The notes: a model not told the origin generated them from the letters alone. A stretch of DNA of 64,000 nucleotides from Chloranthus sessilifolius (GCA_021018995.1 CM037598.1:69582671-69646670), one strand, 5' to 3'. Counted from the stretch's first letter, positions 22,226 to 33,950 are shown. Made by a program: numbers and translations.

Positions 22226-24582
22226 AATGGGGAAAGCTGAAAAATCACTGGCTGTCATGTTCCCCAAATCTTCTGCTAAGAAAATTAGCAAACCAGCCCC
22301 AAAAGGAAACTATCAATGGATAAAGCTGATAGGATTGAGAAAGGGAAGAAGGTTAGACATGAGGAACCCATCCCAACAGCTGCTAGTCCTGAGCCTGAGC
22401 TTCCTCCTCTGCCTATGCATTTGGTAACGCAAATCCATTCATTGAAGCTCGAGCTTATTGTTGATGAGAACTTTTTCTCCAACAAACCGGACTTTCAGCT
22501 ATCTTTAAAATACATTAGGGATGCCTCACTGAGCAATATCCTTACCCCTCTGCCAGAGAAAATTTATCCGCGAATGGTGAGATTATGGTACCAAAACTTG
22601 GTAAAAGTGACAGAAAAGGATGCTGATGTCCCTACTCTTGTTATTTTTATTGATGATTGTGATCTAACTGTCACATATGAAGACATTGGGAATGCTTTGG
22701 GGATACCTTTTCAATATGATCCTGCTGGTTCATTGGCTGCACCAGAAGCAGCCTCTTTCAGAGAAATGGCTGCACATTTAAACCAAGGGATCGTTGGAAC
22801 TGGACAGTCCATAATGAGGAGAGACCTAGCACCTCAATTTTTACTGATGGATTCAATTTTGAGGGGAAGTTTTTATGTCACTGGGCACAGCCAAGAAAGG
22901 ACGACACCAATTTTAGAGGCTCTCTTTCATTTTTCTAAGAGGCATTTTTTCAATGCCCCTATGTTAATTTTTGAAGCCATGGCTGATCTTAGTGCCAAGT
23001 TGAAAAAGGAGCAGAAACTAGCTGGAATCCCATTTGGTAGGTTGATCACAGCCCTACTAAGAGCTAAGTTTGACATTGATGACTAGGATCCATTTGAAGT
23101 TATATCTCCTCATACTTTTGGGAAAAAGGCTTGGACTACAAGCCAAGCAATGCTAAATAGAATGAGAGAGGAAGGTGAGCCTGCACCTGCAATTGTTACT
23201 GAGCTTGCATCTGCAGCTGCTAGTGGACCTGCCATACATGAACTCCTCGCAGCCTACCTTAGAACCTGCAGCACTTCGAGGTGACCAGCTCTTTAGCTGC
23301 ACCCATTCTTGAAGAAGTTGTCCTTCCTGTGGTGACCAGCTCTTCAGCTGCACCCATTCTTGAAGAAGTTTTCATTTTACCCTCCTCACCTAGCCCAGCT
23401 CCTGCCACTTCACCCATTCTAGCAGTCCCATCTCCCATAACCACCATTATCCCAATTGCAGACTCCCCCTATACACCAACCACTCCAGCCATACTCATAC
23501 CACCAATTTCTCCCAACAATGCCCAAGACCTGGCCACAGATTTTATTGAACAATCTCCTAGCACTCCTCTCCTCCAAAGCCTCTCAAGTTCACCTGCTCA
23601 TTTAGCTCATACACCTGAAGTAACTCATACCCCTGAACCTGAGATTTTCACTACAGAGGCTTACTCATCATTGATGGGGTCTATTTTTGAAAACATTGGG
23701 CTTGAAATCTGCTCCTCATTTCACTCACTTGGCTACTTCACCCTTTACCCATTTCACCCATTGCACCTCAACCATCCACTTGTTTACCGGCCCCTACTAT
23801 GCATACCACACCACACAGATCAATTAGCCAAATATTTACTTTTCTCCAATCCATCCAAGCCCAACTACGATCAACAGATAATCGATGCGTGACCAATGAC
23901 CTTCTCCAAACCTTAGCCTCCACATCCCACACAACTACCTTAGCCACTGTACCTGATGTTGATGACCATGCTACCCAAACTAAACCTGAGGTAGCTCTTG
24001 TTGAGCCCCCTTCACCTCTCCTCACTTTCTCTGATCAAGCAAATCAGACCGACCCTGAGGTCATTCTTCTGGCCCCTCTTCTCCCACTCCCACAGCTAGG
24101 ATACCTTTGGTCCCCTACCATTCCATTCCCATTCCCAGATTTGCCGCTCTTAAAAGGGCTATGGAAGAGAATCCATATATCTGTCGAGATGCCCTCAAGG
24201 GGTTAGCTGATTTGCAAGCTTACATTAGAACCCCTTATGAAAACTAGATTCAGAAATTGGAGTTATTCATGAAATTTGAGAGAGAGAAGATGCAGGACCT
24301 GCTGGGTCAAACTTTTCAGATGGTTAGGAGTGAGCAGCACAAAGTGACCATGTTGCAAGCACAGCTTGAACATGAAAAATTGATGACTACTAGACTTGAA
24401 AAGTATATTGGCCTCACCAAAAAGATCAAGCTGAGGAATACACTGAGCTGCAAAACATAATCCAGGAGAAAGCCAAATCGAGTTCAGACTCCAATATTGA
24501 TTCTAATTCTGACTCTGACAGTGACTCCAGTTCTGATCCCATTGAACCAACTTATGATACAGACTTTGACCCCAGTTATTAG
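22226..24582 (+). pseudogene. ORF3 of element G ('putative plant transposon protein' type)
   Basis: An extra gene 3' of integrase, roughly 780 codons. Likely ATG at 22226 (MGKAEKSL, basic); a shift near 22310 moves into the main frame 22316-23086 (VRHEEPIP, LPPLPMHLVTQIH, NALGIPFQYDP, APMLIFEAMADLS, AGIPFGRLITALL). That stretch resembles the plant-transposon-protein domain often found in Athila ORF3, and matches ORF3 of E and A around the F-[EG]-x-[MI] helix. Then come a Pro/Ser/Thr-rich linker with a 51-bp tandem duplication (23281-23382), a heptad-like coiled coil (about 24250-24480) and an acidic Ser/Asp tail ending DTDFDPSY at TAG 24580-24582. Several frameshifts. Older literature calls this position 'env-like', but I see no signal peptide or membrane anchor. 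Its location after a motif array suggests a regulator (inference). Confidence 0.7.
23281..23382 (+). repeat. 51-bp tandem duplication in the ORF3 linker
   Basis: Two copies starting GTGACCAGCTCTT at 23281 and 23332, each encoding VTSS.AAPILEEV. 51 bp is 17 codons, so the frame is kept. Confidence 0.9.
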
Positions 24583-26071
24583 AATCCATTGTACATATCT
24601 GTTTTATGAGTCTATAATATAAAATTTTAATTTTGTGTTAATGCATTGTACATACATTGTGCATTTTTTTTTTCTTTCTTTATGATTTCTCATTGCTTGT
24701 GTCTTTTCTGTGCTCATACACTTCGGACCAGTGCGGACCCGGCTCACCATAGGTTTGGGGGTGTGGCAGAATTGCCAATAAGTGAGTTAACATTAATGCA
24801 GCTGATCATCAGTAGAATTTTTGAAAATAAAGTGATTTCACACCTGAAAAATGAGGAAGTTAAAACTTTTTAAACTGACTTTTAGTGTAATTCCAATACC
24901 TTCATGAAGGGAATGTCAAAAAATTTTCAAAATAAAAAAATTTGATGTTTTAGTAAACCTAAAAGGAGAGAAAACAATGATGATACACCTCAGGAATTTG
25001 ATAGAAAACTGCACCCAGTGAGACTTGGGCCTGAAATATATTCTTTGGAGATATAAATTGGCAAATTTTTCTGCTCTAAGGACTGTTTGAACTTTCTTAT
25101 TTTCACTAGAAGTTACACATATTCAAATTGAAATAACTTGACAACAATCATGATATTAAAGACATGATGTAAGGCCTCCTTTTGGACAGTTTGAACCTTA
25201 CAAAGCCCCACCTTTTGAAACTACCCTTGATACACACCATTTGAGCTTTATAAATCTAAGATTTCTTTGTAACCTCATCAAATAACCTCATCAACCTCAT
25301 TTAGCCTAATCCTCACTCTGAGAAGTCAGAAGATAAAGGGAAGGAAGCTGAAGAGAGGAGAATTGAGTAACAGTTTGATAAAAGAAGAAGAATCATAATT
25401 GAAGGCAATGATGTATCAGCAGAAGAAATGTGGCACTCCAGTCAATGTTATCTTGACTATATAAAAAAAAAAAAAAAGGAGAAGGCATTTCATTGGAAGT
25501 TTGAAAAAGAAAGAGAAAAAGATGGCCACTTTGGCTCTGAAAATTCAAAGAAGAAGATGAAATTGTGCTGAATTGAAGAAGGTGCGTCTATCACCTCCTT
25601 ACCTTGACTGACTTCTCAAAGTTGAACTCCATTCCACCCCTTTATTCTTGATAAATTTCACCCATAAGCCACATTACAACCCAAGTAAAGTCCTTGCTGA
25701 TCAATGATAAATTGAGCTGTCACATGGAGATAAGGATTTGTGTAATCTATGGTGGAAAGAGCAGTGAATTCAGAACTAAAGAGCAATGCCTATGTTCATG
25801 CTTACAATCCTCTTATAACTTGACTGATGCAGGTGTGAATAACCTGACTGGATAAAAGTCTGCTTTAACAGAACTGCATTGATATTAACTGATTTATTGG
25901 AGAAGTTTGTGGGTACCTTCACTGAAAACCCTCAGGAGACTTCACTCCTCCACTAGGGATCACCTAGAGGTTTAAAAGGCTTGTTGTATATGCTAAATGC
26001 AACTGTGTTCCCTACAAAAGTGGCTTTTTATTCTGTTTTTAATTTTGTCTTTGCTCAGGGACTAGCAAAGC
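24583..26071 (+). other. 3' non-coding region of element G
   Basis: About 1.5 kb with no coding domain, colinear with 8806-10092 of H. It holds a second PPT-like sequence (24750-24764), A-rich runs near 25465, and phrases conserved with H (CCACTAGGGATCACCTAG near 25955). Long 3' non-coding regions are normal for Athila. Confidence 0.75.
24750..24764 (+). promoter_or_regulatory. Internal second PPT-like tract in G
   Basis: TAGGTTTGGGGGTGT inside the 3' non-coding region, essentially identical to the LTR-adjacent PPT at 26072-26086. It could be a central-PPT-like second priming site or the trace of an old LTR junction. Confidence 0.5.
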
Positions 26072-26086
26072 TTAGGTTTGGGGGTG
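26072..26086 (+). promoter_or_regulatory. Polypurine tract of element G
   Basis: TTAGGTTTGGGGGTG directly before the 3' LTR, the plus-strand primer site. Confidence 0.9.
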
Positions 26087-27948
26087 TGTTGAGAACTAGA
26101 AAATACCATTTTCCACCCTTTAATCTGGGCCTTGATAGACCCTTGAGAGAACTAAATAAGTGTTTTATGTGCTTGTATTACAACTAACAATAAAGACAGG
26201 CTTAACCATGAACGTAGCCTAAAAGTGCTAAAAAGATGATAATCCATGTTGATCCAAAGGAAGAAAGAGAAGGGACAACCTCACTAGCTGTCAAAAATGC
26301 CTGAACTGAAGGGGCAAAGACCTGGTCTCAACCCAGAAAAGAAATATGGAGCAATTCGAACAGAAGAATGCATTACAGAGTGCTTTTCGAAAAGAAGAGA
26401 ACACTTTGTGAAAAGAACCTGAACTTTGCGAAAAGAACTAAAAGCTCCAGGCTTAGTTTTCGAAGAGCACCTGAACTCTTCGAAAGGATGTTTGACCTGT
26501 TCGAAAAGAAGAGAACACTTTGCGAACAGAACCTGAACTTTACGAAAAGAGCTTCAGAAGTCACAGTACCTTGCGAAAAGTTCCCTAAACTATGCGAAAT
26601 GGTATTCTGGAGATTCCTAGCTTCTACAAGGGTAATTCAGTAATCTTTTGCACGCACCCCAATGCATTTAAAAACCCAAGGACATTTCAAAAGATTCTAA
26701 GAATGAAGCAAAAGCATATTCCACCCCATGTGAGCGCCCGAAGATGAAATCACTTGGCGGGAACTTCTAGAAGCTCTAACAGACTTTCAAATTGCATAAC
26801 AGAATTAATGCTTTTGTCACCTGATTTGCTGAACCAGATCGAGCAATTCTGATTGGCCAGAACAGATCTGGATCCTTGTGCTTGACTCCTATTGGCTGAT
26901 ATGGATCTAACCAATTATGATTGGTTGATGCACATCTGAAATGGACTCAGGGAAAACTATAAATAGATAAACTATTTGCCCAATTTGGGTATCCAGATTT
27001 TGAGTTTCATTTCTATTCCCCCATTTCCAAATCAGCTAGCTTGTCTGAAACCCTTGTAATAGCCTAACTTTTACTTACAATTGAGAGCTGTGAGAGACCT
27101 CTCAGAATTCAAAGAGAATTGTATTCAAGACTACAAATCAGAGTCATGGGAGCTCAGAATTGTAAATGTGAATTTGAAAAGGTTGCTGTAAACCGTACGT
27201 TCTCAATTGGATTCGTATTAAGGGTTCCCTCTGATCTCCTTATTGCACTAGACTCCTTTAGATTTACTGTTTTTCATGCAACTTCCCTTGATTCATTAAC
27301 CCTGTGGGAATTAGTGTTTGTAACCTAATCTCTCACAGCATTTGTAGTGATATTTCTTGTTCTGAATTAAGGGTTTAGATTAACGACTATTGGATGGTCT
27401 GTGGCCATTGAAGTGGACAAGCCATAGCCATAAGCCTAAATTTAATCCTTGAGTTAGATTTATTTCTCTTGCATCTGTGCTTGTAGCCAGATGAAGATTG
27501 GATTATCTCTCATTTGAGCTGCAGTCATTCTCATTGTGTTTCAAGGACCAAATCAAAGTTAGATATTATTTCTCCATTTTTATAAGTTTACATCAAAATC
27601 CCCCCAACTCAGATCTGGATCATTTAGTTTAACTTTTACTTTTATCATTTAGTTAACGTGACAAATTCAACCTCCCATCTTATGTGCTTTGTAGATAGGA
27701 TAAGAGGCTAGATCTGGTAGCTCAGATCTGGAGGTTTATCTTACATTTTAAACAAATTCTCTGTGGACGATCTTTTACTCACTTACATTTAAAACTTGCT
27801 ACAATTGGCCCTGATCTGGCAGGCTAATTCACTTCTCTCTGTGCTGATATTTCTTTATTCTTTTTAATTTTCCAGATTCAGTATAACTTAGCATTTGCAA
27901 ATCTATTTTCAAAACACAAATAAATCATGCACACTAGAGTAAGCAACA
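26087..27948 (+). mobile_element. 3' LTR of element G (1862 bp)
   Basis: Starts TGTTGAGAAC, ends AGCAACA. Near-identical to 14006-15837 apart from scattered substitutions and small indels, including one extra array unit at 26400-26425. The TATA box CTATAAATAG is intact at 26957-26966 and several inverted CCAAT boxes remain, so this LTR could in principle drive transcription into downstream DNA. Confidence 0.95.
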
Positions 27949-27953
27949 GAAAC
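27949..27953. repeat. Right target-site duplication of element G (GAAAC)
   Basis: Exact copy of 14001-14005. Confidence 0.93.
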
Positions 27954-28215
27954 TATAATCTAAAATATTTATAATTCAAATCAATCGTATATTTTCAAAC
28001 ATTCTCCTGATACAATGTTCTGAAGATACTTTACTTTGAATTGTAATTATTTTGATTTTGATTTTTGAACTATTACTATCATGGATGGCTAAGAATTTCA
28101 AATTTTCATATTTTTGGTCATAATTCTCATATAATGATTAACTAAAAAAAAACTCTAAAGAGTAAAAAACTAAACTGATATATTATATTTTTCAAAATTG
28201 ATTTTGATATGTATC
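27954..28215 (-). other. Old LTR remnant beyond a reverse-strand PPT
   Basis: AT-rich and non-coding. On the - strand it directly follows the PPT at 28216-28230 and is continuous with 14000 and below once G is removed, so it is best read as the start of a decayed 3' LTR. Confidence 0.4.
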
Positions 28216-28230
28216 CCCCCCAAACTTAAA
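28216..28230 (-). promoter_or_regulatory. Reverse-strand PPT of an older Tat/Athila-type element
   Basis: The + strand reads CCCCCCCAAACTTAA; its complement TTAAGTTTGGGGGGG follows GAGGACATTGTCC, a combination I associate with the 3' end of plant Tat/Athila-type elements. A second such tract lies at about 28341-28355. Confidence 0.6.
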
Positions 28231-28516
28231 TAGGACAATGTCCTCATTGTGCAAAATAGGGGACACACAGGAAAAATATTACCTTACGTTACTGCTATGT
28301 TAGTGACCGGGTTTATAATCTATAAAAAGAATCAAAATTCTTCCCCCAAACTTAGGAGAAAAATACTACCAGTTCTAAAAAAATGTTAGATGTTAGTAGC
28401 ACTGTTAGTAAAAAAAAACTTTATATATGAACTAAATAGTTACAATAATATTCTAAAATTGTCGAAATCTTCATACCTGTGAGGTTTTAATGATCTAGAT
28501 TTTTGTTTTTTTTTTA

Positions 28517-28837
28517 CTACTCACTTGATGATGGGTAAGGTACAATTGATATGCTTGGTCGAGCTGATTCTGATAAGGCTAGTATTGGAGAATGACTGCT
28601 AGACAATTCTTCAGTGGGGTCTGTCATTACGACCATGGAACAATCAGAACTTTCCTCTGCCGCAGACGTTGATCTTGGTTTTTTGTCAGCAGCTTCATAG
28701 GAGACAGAAATGTCTTCCTTCGCTGCTATTAATGCTTCATATTTCTCTTTTAATGCTCGCAGCTTGTTATCCTTTTTTTTCACTTTACTCAATAGTTGGC
28801 AAATAACAACAAATTTTGCGTCATTTTCATCCCTCAA
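28517..28837 (-). pseudogene. Coiled-coil C-terminus of an old ORF3-like gene
   Basis: A 106-residue - strand frame with a charged, heptad-rich N-terminal half (LLSKVKKKDNKLRALKEKYE) and a Ser-rich acidic second half ending YPSSSE, about 290 bp upstream of the reverse-strand PPT. Layout (coiled coil, then Ser/acidic tail, then PPT) matches the end of ORF3 in G, so I read it as the end of ORF3 from the older element. Sequence identity is weak and gag-like or host origin cannot be excluded. Confidence 0.45.
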
Positions 28838-29189
28838 TTTTTAAGAATTAACTTTTTGTTTTGTCACAGTTGTTGGTACACGCTTTTTCTGGGTTCCTTT
28901 CGGTCCCCAGAATTAGTGGCCCAATTCGGTCCCAAGTGGACTCTGGCGATGGGTGATGTAGTGATTAATTAGAAAATAATAAGTGCTAAAATAAAAGAAG
29001 TAAATTCGTGATGAAAATACCTGGTTCGTTGCGATTGCCAGCTGCAGATATTTATCGACGCTACAACACGTCACTGATCACTCTTGTGAGGAGATGAGAG
29101 TTCCTTCTTTACTTAATCGTCGGCCTACCAATGTCAGCAGCACTGGGTCACTCGGATGTCTAGATAGCCTATTCTCCTTTTACTACATT
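28838..29189. other. Unassigned remnant upstream of the coiled-coil frame
   Basis: On the - strand it precedes the coiled-coil frame and reads as decayed coding or spacer sequence with many stops. No domain recognised. Confidence 0.35.
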
Positions 29190-29790
29190 GATTAATTAAG
29201 TTAAGTTTCCTGATTCTATTGGGAGTCTGATTATGCATAGGATTCCTAGTACTATCCCGACTCTAACTATTCTTTTGGTTTTTTGCTTTTAGTTTGAGTA
29301 ATTATATTTGACTAATCTGAATTTCCTAATGTTGTTATGAGCCTAGTTATTTATGATGTCTTACTTCTACTAGGATCCAATTACCTTAAGTGTTCTAATG
29401 CTGTTAGGTGTTTAATTAATTCCAAGTATCCTAATTCTATTAGGACTCTAGTTAATTGTCAGATGCTTAGTACTATGCTAACTTTAGTTGTTTTTGGTCT
29501 TTTTACTTTTAATCATAGTCTAATTAACTCTCTTAGTTCTACTAGAAATCAAATTGATATCTTAACCTAATTGAGTCTCCTAATACTACTAGGAGTCTAA
29601 TTAATTTAAGTGTCCTAATCTTATTAGAAATCTAGTCAACTGAGTCTTCTAATACTACTAGGAGTGCAAATATGTTAATTCTACGGAGACTAATTAGGAA
29701 TATACTAATTCTATTGAAACTCTAATTTAAAAAAAAAATGCTAATTTTATTAAAACTCTAATAAAAAATATATATATTGATCTTACTGAC
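29190..29790. repeat. Degenerate TCCTAAT..TATTAGGA tandem repeat
   Basis: Around a dozen loosely spaced units containing CCTAAT(T/A)CTA(T/C)TAGGA followed by (G/C)TCTAATTAA. CCTAAT...ATTAGG makes each unit partly self-complementary. Strongly decayed; unit length about 40-50 bp. Confidence 0.7.
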
Positions 29791-31432
29791 AATCTAAAAA
29801 AAAGGGTTTTGGCCCGCTATGCTAAGGAGGATCGGTCTCGTTCCCAAGTACCCTCCGTAAGCTCCTTTGAGCAAATCAGGTAGCTAAGTGATCAGTCACA
29901 TAATTTACCATTTTATCATCCTTAACTTAGTGATGCTAGACCATAGTTTGCTACTAACAAGTTGATGATGTGCAGATATTAAAGATAAGCAGTAAAATAG
30001 AGTCAAAGTATTAATATTCGTCGAAATGAACTCAAAAAATAGTAAAAAGGCGATTGAACGAAAAAGACGATTTGTCACCTACTGAAAGATAAAAAATTAT
30101 AATTTACGATTCTACAAAAAGAGATAAAAGGAGAAAAGTGAAAAATCGTAATTCAGAGAATCGTCAACTAAGGAAACTATGAAAGATAGAAAATTGTGAT
30201 TAACGATTTTCTAAGAAAATGAGAATTTGTTATTTGTGATTTCTCATAAAAGAAGCTTTCTTACTGTTGTTGTTGTTGCTGATCACGTGCATATTATACC
30301 GCCATGAATAGAATTAGAAGATATGTGAGATTAGAAGTTTGGTGAATCACAGATCTGAGAAGATTGATAAAGATAAGTTTTAGGAAATCTCGATTGCTGA
30401 GATAAAGGAGACCAATCCAGAAGCACATCTACCGTCTGAGCAAGGAAAGACAAAATTAGGAATTAGAGTTTTATTAGGAATCTTTTATTTTTAGTAGTTT
30501 CTTTTATTAGAATTAGAAGTCTTTGTAAATTGACTCCTTATGATCTATAAATAAGAGAGCTTGGTATAGGAATAAGCATCGAAGAATTTCAGCATCAATT
30601 GATGCCTGAGGTTAGATTTTCTTCCGATCAAAGTAGTGTGAAATAGTTAGAATAAATTAGAGATATCAAAGGTTTCTCAAGAGCAATTGATGACTGCAAT
30701 TGAGTGCTGAAGATTAGTGTAGATATCTGTATTTCTCAGGAGCAATTGACGACTACGGCTGAGGGGTGAAGGATATATTTTACTTTGCTTTCTAGTTTAG
30801 ATTTCAATTCCTTGGTAAACATCTCCAAGTTTTAATTTGAATTGATGACTCAGGTTAGAATTTGCAGATTAGTGTAACGGTTTTTACTTTTCCATCTTCA
30901 GTTTTCTAAGATTTGATTGACGCCAAGATTTTAGGAAGTTGTTGATTAGATTAAATCTATATTGATAGGACTTTAGTATTGATTGACGCCCAATGCTAGA
31001 AGAATTGATATATGTTGTAATGGTACTGTTTAATTTTATAAATATATGATAGATGAAGATTGTGATTGACGACCATAATCTAAAGAAGGAGGATTAGGAT
31101 TTATTTTATGCACTTTATTTAACAGCTGCCAAATTTGAACCTGACAATACTGGGTACGGACTCGGGTAGGGTCAGGCTTATGCCTAACATGAGACACAAA
31201 GAACTGATTTGAATTTTGTAATGATGACTCTTAGAGGCCTAGTATATTGATTTAGTTGACAAGGTTCCCCAATCACTCAAATAACAGTGTATTAGATATA
31301 CACTAGAAATTTTGTAGCTAACCCATATACTTAATATAAGTATATTAAGTATACCCTTAAAATTTGCATTACCCCATACACCATAATCAGTGTAATAGAA
31401 ATATACTGAAACTAAGCCTTATAAGGCTTATA
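29791..31432. other. Repeat-derived DNA without identifiable genes
   Basis: Contains TTGGCCCGCTATGCTAAGG and repeated TTGATGAC / TTGACGCC phrases (30600-31080), suggesting untranslated or LTR sequence of an unidentified retroelement. No coding domain, PBS or LTR edge is convincing. Confidence 0.35.
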
Positions 31433-31437
31433 ACAAA
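31433..31437. repeat. Left target-site duplication of element E (ACAAA)
   Basis: ACAAA before TGCGACAGCC; exact copy at 37219-37223. Confidence 0.85.
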
Positions 31438-33916
31438 TGCGACAGCCCGGATTTCGGCACCCCAAAACTCATGCCATCAGTGGGCAGGCGCTAAGGCTTA
31501 CGAACGCATTACGCAGCATCTCATTGCACAGCGGAAACAAAGTAGAACCACGCTAACTAACCATCATAGCATACTAAATAACTAGTACTATCCTTTAAAA
31601 GCTCAAAATGATGGTTCTAATTCCATACGAATATCTTTGGAAAGAGAACAGACAAGAACCACCGGTAAGGACCATTCCTTACCGAAACATGGTTCACCAA
31701 AAAGAATTAAATTACAATTATCGTCCAATATCAGTATTCTTCACATCATCTCAAAATACTACTCTCTCAACCTAAGGTCAGCTATGTTTGGCATCACACA
31801 AAGAAAACAGCACTCAGGGGAAAGTTCTTCTAGATCCTCACCAGGTGATAACTCAGGATCCTCCCTCACCAAGCTCTCTGTTCCAAGGCCTTCACCTGAA
31901 CTTGTGACATTTAGTCGAGGAATGAGCTTCATCCAAGCTCAGTAGGGAAAAACTCATAGCATGCTTATGTAACTTCAACATATATCTTATGGCATGCTAA
32001 AACAAAATTTATCAGAACTTATGCACCGTGTGATTATTATGACATGAAAGGCACATACAGTGCTTGTTTGAAATTCATAACACATGCTCTCATTTCATTC
32101 CAACATATGAAAAGAAAACTTAAAGTGCTTTACTTAAAATATTAGAATGATGAACTATAGCCTCAAGCTCCAGATGGAATATCCACCATTGTCGCTCATA
32201 TGAACCCTTTTTCACATATATCAAAGGACCCAAAAAGGTGGACACTTGGCCGAACATAATTACCGTTATACGGTAGGAGTCACAAATACAGCACAAAGGT
32301 GTACAGATTGGCTGTCGTACCGGTCGAGTATTCAAATAAAACCTTAAATCAATGTGCATACATATAGCTTATCACCGTGTAAAGTGATGATTATAGTTTA
32401 TATCAAAAGTAGGAACGAAATATGAAGATCACACCTACATACATAAATCGGGATGAATCTCGAAAGATTCCATAATACTTGCACAATTCAGAAACATAAT
32501 GATGCACATGCTTTTTTAAATTAAAGTTATAAACGAAATTTATAATATTGAATTCAAATTTGCATCATAACAGAACACACATGCTAATATAGTAAATGCA
32601 CAATCCGCCGTTTCGACTTGTCCTTCATCACACAATGCCAGGTCACCTAAACATATAAAATCTATGGTTCACACATTGGAACTATGCTAAACATACTTTG
32701 ACAACTTCCCTCAAAATCTCACAGTCAAAACTTAACAAATTCCCGAATCTTGATCGAATCTCAATTCGATCGGTCGAACTCCTTAAAGCATATTTCCCTC
32801 TTAGTTTGATAGAACGATTCTACCTTTTCGATCAAATGAACACAAATTCGATCGATCGAAAATAATTTCAATCGGTCAAATCCTCGCAGAGCCAAATGAC
32901 TACAACACAGTTCGATCGAACGAATCCTAATTTGATCGATAGAAAGCACATAATTCGATCGATCGAATTCCTCAGGAGCTAAATGACCATTAATTCGATC
33001 CATAATTCGATTGATCAAAAATGTTTCGATCGGTCGAATCCCTCAGAAACTTAATAACATTCTACACAGTTTGATCGAACGAATTTTAATTTGATCGATC
33101 GAATTTCCAATTCGATTGATTGAGTATATTTTGATCGGTCGAATCCTCACAATAGACCTTTCCAAAATCTCTGTTCTATACATTTCGATCGATCGAGTGT
33201 GGAATTCGATCGATCAAAACATACTTCGTTCGATCAAAATTTATTTCGATCGAACGAATTTCCTCAAACTTCGAATTCTTCCTTCTCAAGTCCATTTTGA
33301 TTGATCGAACTAAATTTCGATCGGTCGAAATGAACATATTTCATCTATTCTTAGGTTTTCACATTCGTTCTCTTCCCTTTCTCGAATCAACCCATCTTCT
33401 TATGATTCTTTGATTCAAAATTAAATAAAAACCATAACTAACAAAGATTCCAAAATCTATCCCTAATTTCATACCTTGATTTCCTCTAAATCCTCAGTCC
33501 TTGCTTCTAGATCGGACAAGGGTTCACCGAGTGAACAACGATTCGTTCTGATTCGATCAATCCTTCGCTTCCTACATTATAAACGAATCGGTCTCTCATT
33601 CATAAGCATTCAGTGCCCTAGATTCCACCTCTCTCCTCTTAACTCCTTATCATAACAAAAACTAGGGTATTAAATGCAAAATAACAAAGGTATTATTTAT
33701 CTTATATTCAAGCCCTAGGCTTTGGTACAAAGCAGTTACACCAAGGTTGGGTGTATGCGGTTTAATAGTTCATAACCTAACCTACCTATACGAAATCCGA
33801 TCCGTCGGATTTGATCTATAGACATATATAGGCCATCGGCACAGTCCTCGATGTACGAGTCGTCAGGCATGCAACCGAGGCATACAATTCATAGATTAGA
33901 ACTCAAGGATATTACA
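31438..33916 (-). mobile_element. 3' LTR of element E (2479 bp)
   Basis: On the + strand TGCGACAGCCCGG...GGATATTACA. It contains the TTCGATCGATCGAA array (32757-33345). The - strand block CTCATTCCTCGACTAAATG is followed by an acidic frame with EDPELSPGEDLEEL (about 31830-31925), related to but not ending like the EDFF frames of A, B and D. Confidence 0.9.
32757..33345. repeat. TTCGATCGATCGAA-type array in 3' LTR E
   Basis: More than twenty sites of TTCGATCGATCGAA and variants (TTCGATCGGTCGAA, TTCGATCGAACGAA, TTTGATCGATCGAA). The matching block in the truncated 5' LTR is 36293-36760, with different copy number and many TCGA to TTGA/TCAA changes. Confidence 0.92.
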
Positions 33917-33950
33917 TTCTCCCCACCTTAGGAATTTTCATCCTCGAAAA
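33917..33950 (-). promoter_or_regulatory. PPT and pre-PPT hairpin of element E
   Basis: PPT complement at 33917-33932 (CCTAAGGTGGGGAGAA on the - strand). Next to it, 33935-33950 reads TTTTCATCCTCGAAAA, an inverted repeat also present at A 55401-55416 and B 42510-42525 as TTTTCGTCCTCGAAAA. Confidence 0.8.

Larger units (their letters stand above)
14006..27948 (+). mobile_element. Athila-like Ty3/gypsy retrotransposon G, complete but dead (13,943 bp)
   Basis: Full structural set in + orientation: 5' LTR 14006-15837, tRNA-Asp-type PBS 15844-15861, gag 16153-17638, pro-RT-RH-IN to 21553, a palindromic array and TATA-like box 21634-21919, ORF3 22226-24582, a long 3' non-coding region, PPT 26072-26086, 3' LTR 26087-27948, and TSD GAAAC on both sides. 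The order LTR-gag-pol-ORF3-LTR, the PBS and the PPT are the Athila pattern. Multiple nonsense codons and at least one gag frameshift make it non-autonomous now. The LTRs are close copies with scattered substitutions, so the insertion is fairly young. Confidence 0.95.

Noticed and set aside
22226-24582. ORF3 as a retroviral-type envelope gene
   Set aside because: No signal peptide, transmembrane anchor, cysteine pattern or cleavage site visible, and homologues in E and A also lack them.
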